DNA from: a virus
Length of the DNA: 44,463 bases
Reading direction: 5' to 3' (one strand)
IMG/VR virus record: IMGVR_UViG_3300010334_000006
Span: 1-44,463 of that record
Positions within the stretch are counted from its first letter, which is position 1. Each line of letters starts with the position of its first letter. Below, piece by piece: positions 1-6,597 of the stretch. A program made the translations under genes and the position numbers. The notes under the pieces were generated by a model, which saw only the letters and a program-made list of their open reading frames with translations, ran no database searches and had not been told where the DNA came from.

Positions 1-107
1 CATTTATTTTATTGGAACAAAAAAAGATAAGAAAAAAATGAAACAATCCCTCAAATATCAGATTGAAGAATACCCGAAAGGAGACTCTCAAAGATATAAT
101 GCGAGCG
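1..107. repeat. Terminal direct repeat, left copy (circular overlap)
   Basis: Bases 1-107 are identical to bases 44357-44463 at the other end. The repeat lies inside a coding frame that enters from the right end and stops at 142, so joining the ends restores one intact gene. This favours a circular or circularly permuted genome over a physical end repeat at this place. An assembly overlap of fixed k-mer length would look the same. Confidence 0.95.
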
Positions 108-142
108 CAAAAATAAACACACAAATGCTACTAATCAATTAA
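2..142 (+). CDS. Mom-like DNA modification protein, C-terminal part (continues from 43824)
   Basis: This is the last 46 codons and TAA stop of the gene that starts at 43824 and runs off the right end. The frame across the joint gives a C-terminus with YIYFIG and EEYPKG, matching YVYFIG and ENYPKG in the paralogue at 857-1489. The complete protein would be 224 residues. See the 43824 entry for function. The stop lies 4 bases before the start of the nuclease gene at 147, so the two are probably co-transcribed. Confidence 0.75.
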   Translation: MYFIGTKKDKKKMKQSLKYQIEEYPKGDSQRYNASAKINTQMLLIN

Positions 143-146
143 TAAT

Positions 147-860
147 ATGCAATCAGTAAAACTAGACCGACACAAAGAGCATCAGAAGTATTTCCTATCT
201 GATGGAACGCAAGTCCCCGGGGGATCTACGATCAGCAAGATAGGAGACGATGCAGGGGCATTGATCCATTGGGCTTGGAAGCTAGGATGCGAGGGCAAGA
301 ACTACCGCGATGTGAGCAAAGAGGCTTGCGACATTGGTACGCTTGCCCACTTCTACATCGAATGCTTCCTCAACAACCAAGTTGCTGACCTATCCGACTA
401 CACACAGGAGGAGCGGGATAAGGCTCTTGTGTGCTACCATAAGTTTCTTGAATGGTGGCAAGGGCAAAAGCTACGCAAGGTTTATACCGAAATCCAGCTT
501 GTGCATGAAGAGTTGCGATATGGTGGAACGATTGATCTAATAGCCGAAAGAGATAATGGAGAGTTTGTTCTACTTGATTTCAAAACTTCCAAGAAGATTA
601 GTGATAGTTATTGGAGGCAATGTGCTGGATATGCACAACTATTTAACTTAAATAATCCGCAAATGGTGCGAAAGCCATTTAATGAGATCAAAGATCATGC
701 CATCGTCCGTATCGGTAAGGAAGAGGAGGGAGACTTTGAAGTAGTCTGGAAGGATGATCTCTCAAAAGAATGGGAGGTATTCCAGAAGCAAGTTGATCTC
801 TACTGGGCTATGAAGGCGGCGAAGCCAGAGCCGAAGCCCCGTGGGAGGAAGAAGAAGTGA
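147..860 (+). CDS. RecB/Cas4-type PD-(D/E)XK exonuclease
   Basis: This 237-residue protein carries the full signature of RecB/AddB/Cas4-like nucleases: GTLAH with H68, acidic residues E121/E122, D130 in GGTID, D144 and K146 in LLDFKTS, and the Q158/Y162 pair in QCAGYAQ. H68, D130, D144 and K146 are the expected metal-binding and catalytic residues. The C-terminus is basic (PKPRGRKKK). Phages pair such nucleases with single-strand annealing proteins, and an ERF protein lies at 32993, so a role in end resection for recombination or replication is likely. The leader is AT-rich with no Shine-Dalgarno. It sits between two Mom-like genes and overlaps the second by 4 bases. Confidence 0.85.
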   Translation: MQSVKLDRHKEHQKYFLSDGTQVPGGSTISKIGDDAGALIHWAWKLGCEGKNYRDVSKEACDIGTLAHFYIECFLNNQVADLSDYTQEERDKALVCYHKFLEWWQGQKLRKVYTEIQLVHEELRYGGTIDLIAERDNGEFVLLDFKTSKKISDSYWRQCAGYAQLFNLNNPQMVRKPFNEIKDHAIVRIGKEEEGDFEVVWKDDLSKEWEVFQKQVDLYWAMKAAKPEPKPRGRKKK

Positions 861-1489
861 GTGCTAAAGTATATGAAGTAAGATTTATAGATTCAAAAGA
901 GACTTATGCTTGGCTACTAAATAAACATTACGCAAAAAGAATACCAAGTATAAGTTATTCATTTGGGTTATTTGATTCTGTAGAGTTAAAGGGAGTTCTA
1001 ACAATAGGAAAACCAGCAAGCCCTAATCTTTGTATTGGAATATGTGGCATAAAATACAAGGATTATGTTTATGAATTAAATAGATTGTGTGTATCTGATG
1101 GGTTGCCTAAAAATACATTAAGTTATTTTGTTTCTAAGTGCCTAAAAAAAATAAAAGAAAATATGATAATTGTTTCATATGCCGACAACGGAATGGGCCA
1201 TCACGGATACATCTATCAAGCGACGAATTGGATATATACTGGGCAGACAAAAGAAAGAACAGATATAGGTTTAGATGATGGAACTCATTCTAGACACTAC
1301 TCAAAAGATTTAGATAAAAAAATAAACAGAAAAAAAAGAACATCAAAATATAGGTATGTATATTTTATAGGTAAAATGAAAAACGAATTTATGAATAACC
1401 TAAATTACAAAATAGAAAATTACCCAAAAGGTAATAATTCTAGATACGATAGTAGTAAAAATATTTTAAGCCAAACTTATTTTATTTAA
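857..1489 (+). CDS. Mom-like DNA (adenine) modification protein, AT-rich paralogue
   Basis: This 210-residue protein resembles, from memory of the family, phage Mu Mom and its relatives, GNAT-fold enzymes that add a carbamoylmethyl group to adenine N6 and block restriction. Visible motifs are HYAKR (H24-Y25), ELNRL (73-77), SYAD (107-110), GHHGYIYQATN (114-124) and a C-terminal RY-x-YFIG...YPKG. It aligns along its whole length with the gene crossing the genome ends (43824 to 142). Start is GTG in a GTGA overlap with the nuclease stop; GGAGG at 844-848 lies 8 nt upstream. Base composition is far more A+T-rich than its neighbours, which suggests separate acquisition. The substrate base is inferred, not shown. 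Confidence 0.65.
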   Translation: MSAKVYEVRFIDSKETYAWLLNKHYAKRIPSISYSFGLFDSVELKGVLTIGKPASPNLCIGICGIKYKDYVYELNRLCVSDGLPKNTLSYFVSKCLKKIKENMIIVSYADNGMGHHGYIYQATNWIYTGQTKERTDIGLDDGTHSRHYSKDLDKKINRKKRTSKYRYVYFIGKMKNEFMNNLNYKIENYPKGNNSRYDSSKNILSQTYFI

Positions 1490-2764
1490 ATGAGTCTCCC
1501 ATCCAACCTAGATGCAGAGAAGGCATTCCTGTCCTCTGCCCTTCAAAATCCATCTATACTAGATATACACGCCGATCATCTAAAGGCGGCTCTCTTCCAT
1601 CATCCTGCTCATAAAAACTTGTTTAAGGGGCTTCTATCCCTCTGGAAAGAGGGTAAGAGCGTGGATCTCATAACCATCAGCGAGTGGCTAGAGGCTAACA
1701 ATCTGATGGAAGATTGTGGTGGTGCAGGAGAAGTGGCGGCGATATACTGCCATGTTCCCACCTCGCATAACCATGAGGAATACTTTTCAATCATTCGCCA
1801 CTATCACACTGCTCGACTTGCTATTGCTGGCGCAGAGAGGATTATTGATTCTGCAAAGAATCCTGTAGTGAATGGGGAGCTATCCGAGACTGTGCAGAAG
1901 GCTCTAGTGGCTATAGCGTCAGAGGCAGAGTCAGGCACAAAGATTGAATCCATTGGCGAGGCTACTACCCGCCGTCTCAATGAGTATGAGGAGATGGTGA
2001 ATAACAAGGGCAAGCTCATGGGACTCACCTATGGCTTCCCTGCTCTTGATGAACACACAGGGGGCATGAGGACAGGGCAACTGATTGTGATTGGCGCACC
2101 CACCAAGGGCGGCAAAACCGCATTAGCTCTTAACATAGCTCAAAGAACTGCTGATGCAGGAAATGCTGTGGGCGTATTCAGCTTGGAGATGAGTAGTGGG
2201 GAGATGGTGGACAGACTTGTGGCCTCTCTTACAGGCGTGGACATATCAGTTCTTTCAAAGAATCCTACCAAGGAAGAGATGAACAAGATTTCTTTCGGTA
2301 TAGGACAAGTAGGCAAGCTACCTATCTGGATTAGGGATGAGTCAAGTATAAACCCATTGCAGATTATGGCAGCGGCTCGACGTATGGTAGCCACCCATGG
2401 TGTGAAAGTGATTGTCTTTGACTACATTCAGCTTGCCATGCCTACCAACTCAAAGGACTCCCGTGAGCGTCAGGTTGCCGAAGTGAGTCGTTGCTTGAAA
2501 CTTGTAGCCAAAGAATTATCCATCACGATTATAGCTCTCTGCCAACTGAACCGAAATGGTACTGCTCGTGAATCTGATGCGATCCAGCATGATTGCGATA
2601 TGTTCCTAGTGATTAGATACCAAGAGGAATCCGAGAACCAAGAGGATTTAGGATATTGGCTTGACATTCGACTCGCTAGGAATTGTAGTAGAACATCTTT
2701 CCCTCTCACATTCCAGCCGCAATACTTGAGGTTTGAAGAGAGGGAAATAAAACAACACAACTAA
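1490..2764 (+). CDS. dnaB-like: DnaB-type replicative helicase
   Basis: This 424-residue protein has a DnaB N-terminal domain (residues about 1-110; LDAEKAFLSSAL at the start) and a RecA-fold C-terminal domain. Walker A is GAPTKGGKT at 202-210. Walker B ends at D311 in VIVFDYIQL. The later ALCQLNR segment carries the conserved glutamine. It would unwind the phage replication fork; length is near the normal DnaB size. The ATG follows directly on the stop of the Mom-like gene, so translation is probably coupled. No phage primase or polymerase is seen, implying use of host enzymes. Confidence 0.9.
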   Translation: MSLPSNLDAEKAFLSSALQNPSILDIHADHLKAALFHHPAHKNLFKGLLSLWKEGKSVDLITISEWLEANNLMEDCGGAGEVAAIYCHVPTSHNHEEYFSIIRHYHTARLAIAGAERIIDSAKNPVVNGELSETVQKALVAIASEAESGTKIESIGEATTRRLNEYEEMVNNKGKLMGLTYGFPALDEHTGGMRTGQLIVIGAPTKGGKTALALNIAQRTADAGNAVGVFSLEMSSGEMVDRLVASLTGVDISVLSKNPTKEEMNKISFGIGQVGKLPIWIRDESSINPLQIMAAARRMVATHGVKVIVFDYIQLAMPTNSKDSRERQVAEVSRCLKLVAKELSITIIALCQLNRNGTARESDAIQHDCDMFLVIRYQEESENQEDLGYWLDIRLARNCSRTSFPLTFQPQYLRFEEREIKQHN

Positions 2765-2766
2765 AT

Positions 2767-3012
2767 ATGGAATACGATAACACTAATAGTGGAGCGGCCT
2801 TCTTAAAGGACAATCCAAACCCAAAAGCTCCGAAGTATGCTGGCCCTCTTAATGTTGAGGGAAAGAACTTTGAGATTAGCATTTGGGAAAAGACAAGCAA
2901 AGCAGGAAGCCCATTCCTTTCTATCAAGGTCGGCCCTCCTCGTGAGAAGAAGGCTTTCACCTCAAAGCCAAAAACAACTACTTCCCGCAACGACGAAGAC
3001 GTAGATTTTTAA
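2767..3012 (+). CDS. Small OB-like/DUF736-type protein, possible ssDNA binding
   Basis: 81 residues. The pattern N-S-G-A-A-F, then PKYAGPLNV, then FEISIWEKTSKAGSPFLSIKV resembles small phage and plasmid proteins of the DUF736 type, which look like short OB-fold-like beta proteins. The C-terminus ends in the acidic DEDVDF, similar in style to the acidic tails of single-strand binding proteins. It starts 2 bases after the helicase stop, in the same operon. A role as replication accessory or ssDNA-binding protein is inference from position, fold impression and tail. Confidence 0.45.
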   Translation: MEYDNTNSGAAFLKDNPNPKAPKYAGPLNVEGKNFEISIWEKTSKAGSPFLSIKVGPPREKKAFTSKPKTTTSRNDEDVDF

Positions 3013-3013
3013 T

Positions 3014-3163
3014 ATGAAGAAGAAAGGACTCTACGACAATATCAATGCCAAGAGGGAGCGTATCGCCAAGGGATCTGGCGAGAAGATGCGTAAGGTAGGA
3101 AGCAAGGGTGCGCCTACTGCCAAGGCATTCCGAGACAGCAAGAAAACCGCCAAGAAGAAATAA
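3014..3163 (+). CDS. Small highly basic protein (49 aa)
   Basis: This 49-residue frame begins one base after the preceding stop. It is lysine/arginine-rich, with KKKGLYDNINAKRERI near the start, GSGEKMRK in the middle and an AKKK end. The pattern recurs in small proteins of marine and environmental phages that I recall only as domains of unknown function. Nucleic-acid binding or packaging with the DNA is plausible from charge alone. Codons are C/G-ending (AAG, ATC, GCC, GAC), as in the two nested genes at 13081 and 13291. Confidence 0.7.
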   Translation: MKKKGLYDNINAKRERIAKGSGEKMRKVGSKGAPTAKAFRDSKKTAKKK

Positions 3164-3165
3164 TC

Positions 3166-3402
3166 ATGGAAAAGAAATTCTCCAAGAAAGTTACCAACCC
3201 AAAGACAGGTCGTGAGAAGACTGTGAGATATGGGCAGAAGGGGGCGACGATCAAGCCTGGCACAAGCAAGGGCGATAGCTATTGCGCTCGTAGTGCAGGG
3301 CAGATGAAGAAGCATCCAGCGGCGGCTAAAAACCCTAACAGCCCTCTACGCTTGTCTCGCAAGAAGTGGCATTGTAGCGGAACCAAGTCTCGCAAGAGCT
3401 AA
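3166..3402 (+). CDS. Small basic Cys/His protein (78 aa)
   Basis: 78 residues, very basic. It contains a segment with SYCARSAGQMKKHP and, near the C-terminus, RKKWHCSG; this pairing occurs in several environmental phage proteins of unknown function. The two cysteines and neighbouring histidines could bind a metal. It begins 2 bases after the 49-residue gene and closes the first plus-strand unit before the terminator at 3477. With the preceding gene it forms a pair of small basic proteins that may bind DNA (inference from charge). Confidence 0.65.
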   Translation: MEKKFSKKVTNPKTGREKTVRYGQKGATIKPGTSKGDSYCARSAGQMKKHPAAAKNPNSPLRLSRKKWHCSGTKSRKS

Positions 3403-3476
3403 AATTTGCGGCATAGCAATCGGATGAGACATCCGAGGCAGGGGAGTTTTCTGTCTCTCCTTTGTTGAACACCGCA
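3403..3476 (+). ncRNA. Possible structured 3' RNA between gene end and terminator
   Basis: The 74 bases between the last basic gene and the terminator hold stacked inverted repeats: CGGAT/ATCCG around GAGAC at about 3421-3435 and GGGGAG/CTCTCC at about 3441-3460. An outer GCGG/CCGC could close the whole. With the terminator it would give an RNA of roughly 100 nt. No promoter is seen immediately upstream, so it may simply be a structured 3' UTR. Confidence 0.3.
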
Positions 3477-3507
3477 GGAGGGGGGAGAAATCCCCCCTCC
3501 TTTTTTT
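3477..3507 (+). terminator. Strong intrinsic terminator
   Basis: A perfect 10-bp stem (3477-3486 with 3491-3500), GAAA loop and seven T residues at 3501-3507. It ends the nuclease-helicase-basic protein unit. Confidence 0.93.
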
Positions 3508-3555
3508 GTTGACTCTCATAAAGATTCTGAAAAACTCCAATCAGAGCATACAACC

Positions 3556-3846
3556 ATGCTCGTACAAAAAATGAAAACTACATTGAAAGAAGCGGCAAGA
3601 TTGGTTGCATCATACGATGCGTTGTTGAAGGTGCAGATTGCTCAAGCCATGCGGCATGGGCAGGATGAGATTCGCATAAGCGTTCCTCGTGCCAGGGGAT
3701 TCTACAACGATCTTCTGGTGCTTGAAAAAGCATTGAATGAATCAACTCGCCACTACGCATCGCAATCTCATTTCTCTCGACTAGATGCGATCTTCAACGA
3801 GCAGGATCGTGTAATGAACGAGGCAATGAGCAAGATTGGAATATGA
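3556..3846 (+). CDS. Hypothetical protein (96 aa)
   Basis: Not recognised. 96 residues, largely helical in appearance, no cysteine cluster or membrane segment. A second in-frame ATG five codons later (3571) is an equally good start. It is the first gene after the strong terminator, so a promoter should lie in 3508-3555; a TTGACT at 3509-3514 has no good -10 partner. Its end overlaps the next start by 4 bases. Confidence 0.55.
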   Translation: MLVQKMKTTLKEAARLVASYDALLKVQIAQAMRHGQDEIRISVPRARGFYNDLLVLEKALNESTRHYASQSHFSRLDAIFNEQDRVMNEAMSKIGI

Positions 3847-4070
3847 TCACACTCGTTGTAACAACTGGGATTGCAGGACTAATCCTATCTGCTGGACTTG
3901 GGGCTTGGCTAATTGCCGAATCAGTCAGAAAAAAAACAGAGAGAAGCATTGCCGTGTTCTATAGGGATCAACCTTTAGAATGCACGATGATGTTGAACCG
4001 AATCTCCTTGATTGAGACTCGCAAGGAGATTGAATTACAGAAGCTAAAAAATGCCGATAACCACATTTAA
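3843..4070 (+). CDS. Small membrane protein (75 aa)
   Basis: Not recognised. 75 residues with one N-terminal hydrophobic segment (about residues 2-26) followed by a charged helical tail, so probably a single-pass inner-membrane protein facing the cytoplasm. ATGA overlap with the preceding gene. Function unknown. Confidence 0.6.
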   Translation: MITLVVTTGIAGLILSAGLGAWLIAESVRKKTERSIAVFYRDQPLECTMMLNRISLIETRKEIELQKLKNADNHI

Positions 4071-4242
4071 TACTACGACGATCAGAACGATCATGGAGGA
4101 AGAAGACACCTTAAACAATCTAAGGGCAGAACTTGACATGATGCTCAGAACATTAGAAACAATCAAACAACTAAACACGCTCGGAAAAACAAAACAAATA
4201 GCAGACGAAATCAACCCAATACTATCATATTACAACAGATGA
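4051..4242 (+). CDS. Hypothetical protein (63 aa)
   Basis: Not recognised. Starts 20 bases inside the previous gene; an internal ATG at 4093 (M-EEEDTLNNL) would remove the overlap and give 49 residues. The core from 4093 is an amphipathic helix-rich sequence. The stop overlaps the next start in ATGA form, which supports this frame being read. Confidence 0.5.
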   Translation: MPITTFNTTTIRTIMEEEDTLNNLRAELDMMLRTLETIKQLNTLGKTKQIADEINPILSYYNR

Positions 4243-4478
4243 AAAAACTAATCGCACTAGCACTAATCGCCAGCGCATCTGCTCAAGAGGCAGTTGTATG
4301 GCCTTACACATTACCTCCAACGGAAAACAACTACGCCGCCGCTCAACTTGCCATCGCACAAGCACAACTAGAAGTGCAGAGGCGCATGGAGAGGGATCTT
4401 GAGTTCGCTCGCTGGAAAACCGACATGGAAAAACTAACACGACCAATCACCGACGATTACATCAACCACAACCGATAA
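4239..4478 (+). CDS. Small exported protein with signal peptide (79 aa)
   Basis: 79 residues. MKKLIALALIASASAQE is a clear Sec signal peptide with a likely cut after ASA. The mature part is about 63 residues, alanine/glutamine-rich and helical, rich in Q, R and E. It should act outside the inner membrane. Function unknown; periplasmic anti-host or lysis-control roles are possible but not shown. Coupled by overlap to both neighbours. Confidence 0.65.
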   Translation: MKKLIALALIASASAQEAVVWPYTLPPTENNYAAAQLAIAQAQLEVQRRMERDLEFARWKTDMEKLTRPITDDYINHNR

Positions 4479-4687
4479 TGAAAACCAAACAACGCACAAG
4501 TCAGTCACTACGGATCTATAAGCACCTAGTCTCAGGTAAGAGCCTAACTGCCATTCAAGCACTCAACAAATTTGGATGCTTTCGACTAGCGGCAAGGATT
4601 GCCGACCTAAAGCGCATGGGTATCCGAATCACCACCACCAACAAAACCAACAAGCAAGGAAAGCGATTCGCTTCCTACTCCATCTAA
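4478..4687 (+). CDS. Helix-turn-helix domain protein (HTH_39-like)
   Basis: 69 residues. The sequence IYKHLVSGKSLTAIQALNKF followed by RLAARIADLKRMGI fits the small phage helix-turn-helix family PF14090 (HTH_39), a winged DNA-binding fold. The whole protein is one domain ending in KRFASYSI. Its ATG shares one base with the previous stop (TAATG). It probably binds DNA as a regulator of early genes; the target site is unknown. Confidence 0.7.
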   Translation: MKTKQRTSQSLRIYKHLVSGKSLTAIQALNKFGCFRLAARIADLKRMGIRITTTNKTNKQGKRFASYSI

Positions 4688-4688
4688 T

Positions 4689-5009
4689 ATGATCATCAAC
4701 GACAACCCTATTGAGTTTAAGTTCCCTATCAAGGCTGATGCAGACCGCATCGTGGACAGAGATGGGCTGGAAATCTGCTCCATCTCTCCTCTCTGTTCCC
4801 CAGAAGAGGCAATTAGGTGGGCTAAGTTTCTTGCTGGAAGCTACCAGGCTTACGCATTCCTTGACGGAATCAAACAAATCCTAGTTGCATCTAGCGACCA
4901 CGATAGATCCACGCATGAAAAGGGAAAGCCTTGCATGATTTGCGACATCGACGAGTTCTTTGCCGCCACGATCAACGAGGCCAAGAAGCCATCTAGCATC
5001 ATAACCTAA
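4689..5009 (+). CDS. Hypothetical protein (106 aa)
   Basis: Not recognised. 106 residues, mixed alpha/beta, with a CMIC pair (about residues 82-85) and a histidine-rich stretch just before it (SSDHDRSTHEKGKPC). These could bind a metal. It overlaps the next start by one base. Leader taatATG with no Shine-Dalgarno. Confidence 0.55.
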   Translation: MIINDNPIEFKFPIKADADRIVDRDGLEICSISPLCSPEEAIRWAKFLAGSYQAYAFLDGIKQILVASSDHDRSTHEKGKPCMICDIDEFFAATINEAKKPSSIIT

Positions 5010-5200
5010 TGGATCACCACACATTTAACATAAGGGCTGTTGGAGAGCCGTTAGTAAGCATGGAGATCAGCGAAGAGAAAACGCTCCGTGAGATGGTAGA
5101 AGCATTTGAGAAGTTTCTTTACGCCGTGGGCTATCGCTTGCCAGATGGAGCCTCGCTAGGCTACGAATGGGACGACGGAGAAACTGATCCTGTTTATTGA
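5009..5200 (+). CDS. Hypothetical protein (63 aa)
   Basis: Not recognised. 63 residues, acidic, no cysteines. The ending LGYEWDDGETDPVY is aromatic and acidic. Start overlaps the preceding stop by one base (TAATG), so it is read as part of this chain of small early genes. Confidence 0.5.
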   Translation: MDHHTFNIRAVGEPLVSMEISEEKTLREMVEAFEKFLYAVGYRLPDGASLGYEWDDGETDPVY

Positions 5201-5201
5201 A

Positions 5202-5363
5202 ATGAGCTTTATTGAAGCCGTGGGTCATGCCACCTCTATTCTCTTGGCCCTCGGCTTCATTGTTTTCCTTTGGATCATCATAAAGCCCCTTAGAAAGATT
5301 AGAAAAAGAGCTAGAAAAGCCCACAAGAGACGAATGAAATATGAGCAAACCAGAATACTCTAA
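5202..5363 (+). CDS. Small single-pass membrane protein (53 aa)
   Basis: 53 residues. It has one hydrophobic segment (about residues 8-27, ending FIVFLWIII) followed by a strongly basic tail with KIRKRARKAHKRR, the positive-inside pattern of an inner-membrane protein with a cytoplasmic C-terminus. Starts one base after the previous stop and overlaps the next gene by 23 bases. Function unknown. Confidence 0.55.
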   Translation: MSFIEAVGHATSILLALGFIVFLWIIIKPLRKIRKRARKAHKRRMKYEQTRIL

Positions 5364-5502
5364 ACTCACACCTCGGATGTTAGATATGCAAAGAAAGATT
5401 GATGCGGCATCCCCCAATAGAACTGGTGTAGCATCTAAAGCCTATCAGCAGGGATGGGAAAGGATTTTTAATAAAGTTAAATCACCTAAAAAAGCCTCAT
5501 AA
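5341..5502 (+). CDS. Hypothetical protein (53 aa)
   Basis: Not recognised. 53 residues, basic, no membrane segment; the C-terminal part (YQQGWERIFNKVKSPKK) looks like an amphipathic helix. Overlaps the membrane-protein gene before it and ends one base before the next start. Confidence 0.45.
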   Translation: MSKPEYSKLTPRMLDMQRKIDAASPNRTGVASKAYQQGWERIFNKVKSPKKAS

Positions 5503-5503
5503 A

Positions 5504-5782
5504 ATGGCAAAGAATAGAAATTACACGCCCCATAATGAATATCGACACATCGAAACAAGGCGCACTGATGAGGACTGGGAGAAATACCTTTGGAACCTTT
5601 CTAAAACCGTGGGAGCCGCTTGCGATAAGTTCTTTGAAAAAAGGGGAATGACGGCAGGGTCGGTTGATATAAAAGCGCAAACCTGGGGAAAGCGTAATGA
5701 AATAGGAAGAACCAATCAGGTTCGTGACGAGTCAAAAAAAGATGCGTCACGATTGATCGTGGAAAATCGCACTATGAAATAG
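5504..5782 (+). CDS. Hypothetical protein (92 aa)
   Basis: Not recognised. 92 residues, charged, one cysteine. It is the last gene of the plus-strand early block. The sequence around its stop (ATGAAATAGGCGG, 5774-5786) occurs again at 5825-5837, as if the gene end had been duplicated. Confidence 0.5.
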   Translation: MAKNRNYTPHNEYRHIETRRTDEDWEKYLWNLSKTVGAACDKFFEKRGMTAGSVDIKAQTWGKRNEIGRTNQVRDESKKDASRLIVENRTMK

Positions 5783-5837
5783 GCGGATTGTGAAGAGTGA
5801 AATGCTAGCGCATTAATTCGCCGCATGAAATAGGCGG
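5774..5837 (+). repeat. 13-bp direct repeat at convergent gene junction
   Basis: ATGAAATAGGCGG occurs at 5774-5786, spanning the stop of the preceding gene, and again at 5825-5837, where it runs into the terminator stem. The copies are 51 bp apart. Confidence 0.8.
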
Positions 5838-5861
5838 GAGAGGATATCTTCCCCCCCCGCC
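5833..5861. terminator. Hairpin between convergent transcription units
   Basis: GGCGGG at 5833-5838 pairs with CCCGCC at 5856-5861, with partial pairing inside. It sits between the plus-strand gene ending at 5782 and the minus-strand gene ending at 5872. The T-run is weak, so efficiency is uncertain. Confidence 0.5.
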
Positions 5862-5871
5862 CTTTCCGTTT

Positions 5872-6066
5872 CTACCCTTTCAGAATCGCTTCAACTTCTC
5901 TCCAGGTAGTCCATCCGAGGAGGTATCCCGCCACCTTCCATCGGGTCAGGGGTTCAAGGTTGAACCGTTTAGCCTGTTCCGATAAATCGAAAAGGGAGCA
6001 GTTCCTCGCCGCCTGTTTAGCGTCCCGCTTTCGGGCATGGAGTAGGAGAAGGTCGACGGGGGTCAT
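5872..6066 (-). CDS. Hypothetical protein (64 aa)
   Basis: Not recognised. 64 residues, last gene of the leftward operon. It is helical and rich in K/R/A, ending LTRWKVAGYLLGWTTWREVEAILKG, which has the look of a small helix-turn-helix or helical-bundle protein. Starts 4 bases inside the preceding minus-strand gene (ATGA overlap). Confidence 0.5.
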   Translation of the reverse strand: MTPVDLLLLHARKRDAKQAARNCSLFDLSEQAKRFNLEPLTRWKVAGYLLGWTTWREVEAILKG

Positions 6067-6272
6067 GCTTCATCCTCCCTTTTGATTCTTTCCCAATCTT
6101 CCAGGCTTTCCCCTATGTCTGGGTGTGTCTCTTCCCATGCTTTCCTTGCCAATTCAATTAGCATCTTCCCCTCTTCCTCTGTTAGTCCTCTATTTTCAGC
6201 AAATAAAGCGGGAGAAAGGTAGTTGTTACGCCAATCAAGGTATTCTTCAGCCAATTTTTCTCTGGTAATCAT
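6063..6272 (-). CDS. Hypothetical acidic protein (69 aa)
   Basis: Not recognised. 69 residues, acidic and helical (MITREKLAEEYLDW at the start, EDWERIKREDEA at the end), no cysteines. One-base TAATG overlap with the gene before it and 4-base overlap with the gene after it, so translation is probably coupled. Confidence 0.5.
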   Translation of the reverse strand: MITREKLAEEYLDWRNNYLSPALFAENRGLTEEEGKMLIELARKAWEETHPDIGESLEDWERIKREDEA

Positions 6273-6403
6273 TATCCGATCCTCTTGTTTATTTTATGAA
6301 TGACACGCATAGTTTTATCAAATCTCTTATCTGATAATCCGATCCCTTCACGAACGGAAACGACTAGCTTCCTTTTGATTTTCTGCAATGTTGCAATGCT
6401 CAT
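6272..6403 (-). CDS. Small basic protein (43 aa)
   Basis: 43 residues, strongly basic, no membrane segment. The ATG lies directly after the leader ACATAAAACAAC, which also precedes the gene starting at 6918; this shared leader fixes the start. Function unknown. Confidence 0.5.
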   Translation of the reverse strand: MSIATLQKIKRKLVVSVREGIGLSDKRFDKTMRVIHKINKRIG

Positions 6404-6497
6404 GTTGTTTTATGTAGTGCCAGGAATCCCCTAGCAGGATCAAGAGACTATCCCCTGACGGCTCCCCTCTCTTTCAAGGGGGGAGATTGTCAGAGGA
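6404..6497 (-). promoter_or_regulatory. Repeated C/G-rich leader module, copy 1
   Basis: Read on the minus strand, this 94-bp gap contains a CTCCCC/GGGGAG stem (arms about 6482-6477 and 6464-6459) enclosed by GAC/GTC, then a second C/G-rich segment, then GCACTACATAAAACAAC immediately before the ATG at 6403. The same layout occurs at 6919-7015. It could hold a terminator plus promoter or a cis-acting RNA structure. Confidence 0.45.
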
Positions 6498-6593
6498 TTA
6501 GTTGTTAAGGTTGCAGATTTGAACGGTGATGATTAGTGCCATGATTACGAGAATCAAGCATAGGCCGAGGAATTGAGTTAGTGGGTCTTTCAT
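6498..6593 (-). CDS. Tiny membrane protein (31 aa)
   Basis: 31 residues: a short polar start (MKDPLTQF) and one hydrophobic helix of about 20 residues, ending ICNLNN. It begins 4 bases after the stop of the gene at 6598-6918, so it belongs to that unit. Probably an inner-membrane peptide; role unknown. Confidence 0.5.
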   Translation of the reverse strand: MKDPLTQFLGLCLILVIMALIITVQICNLNN

Positions 6594-6597
6594 GGAA

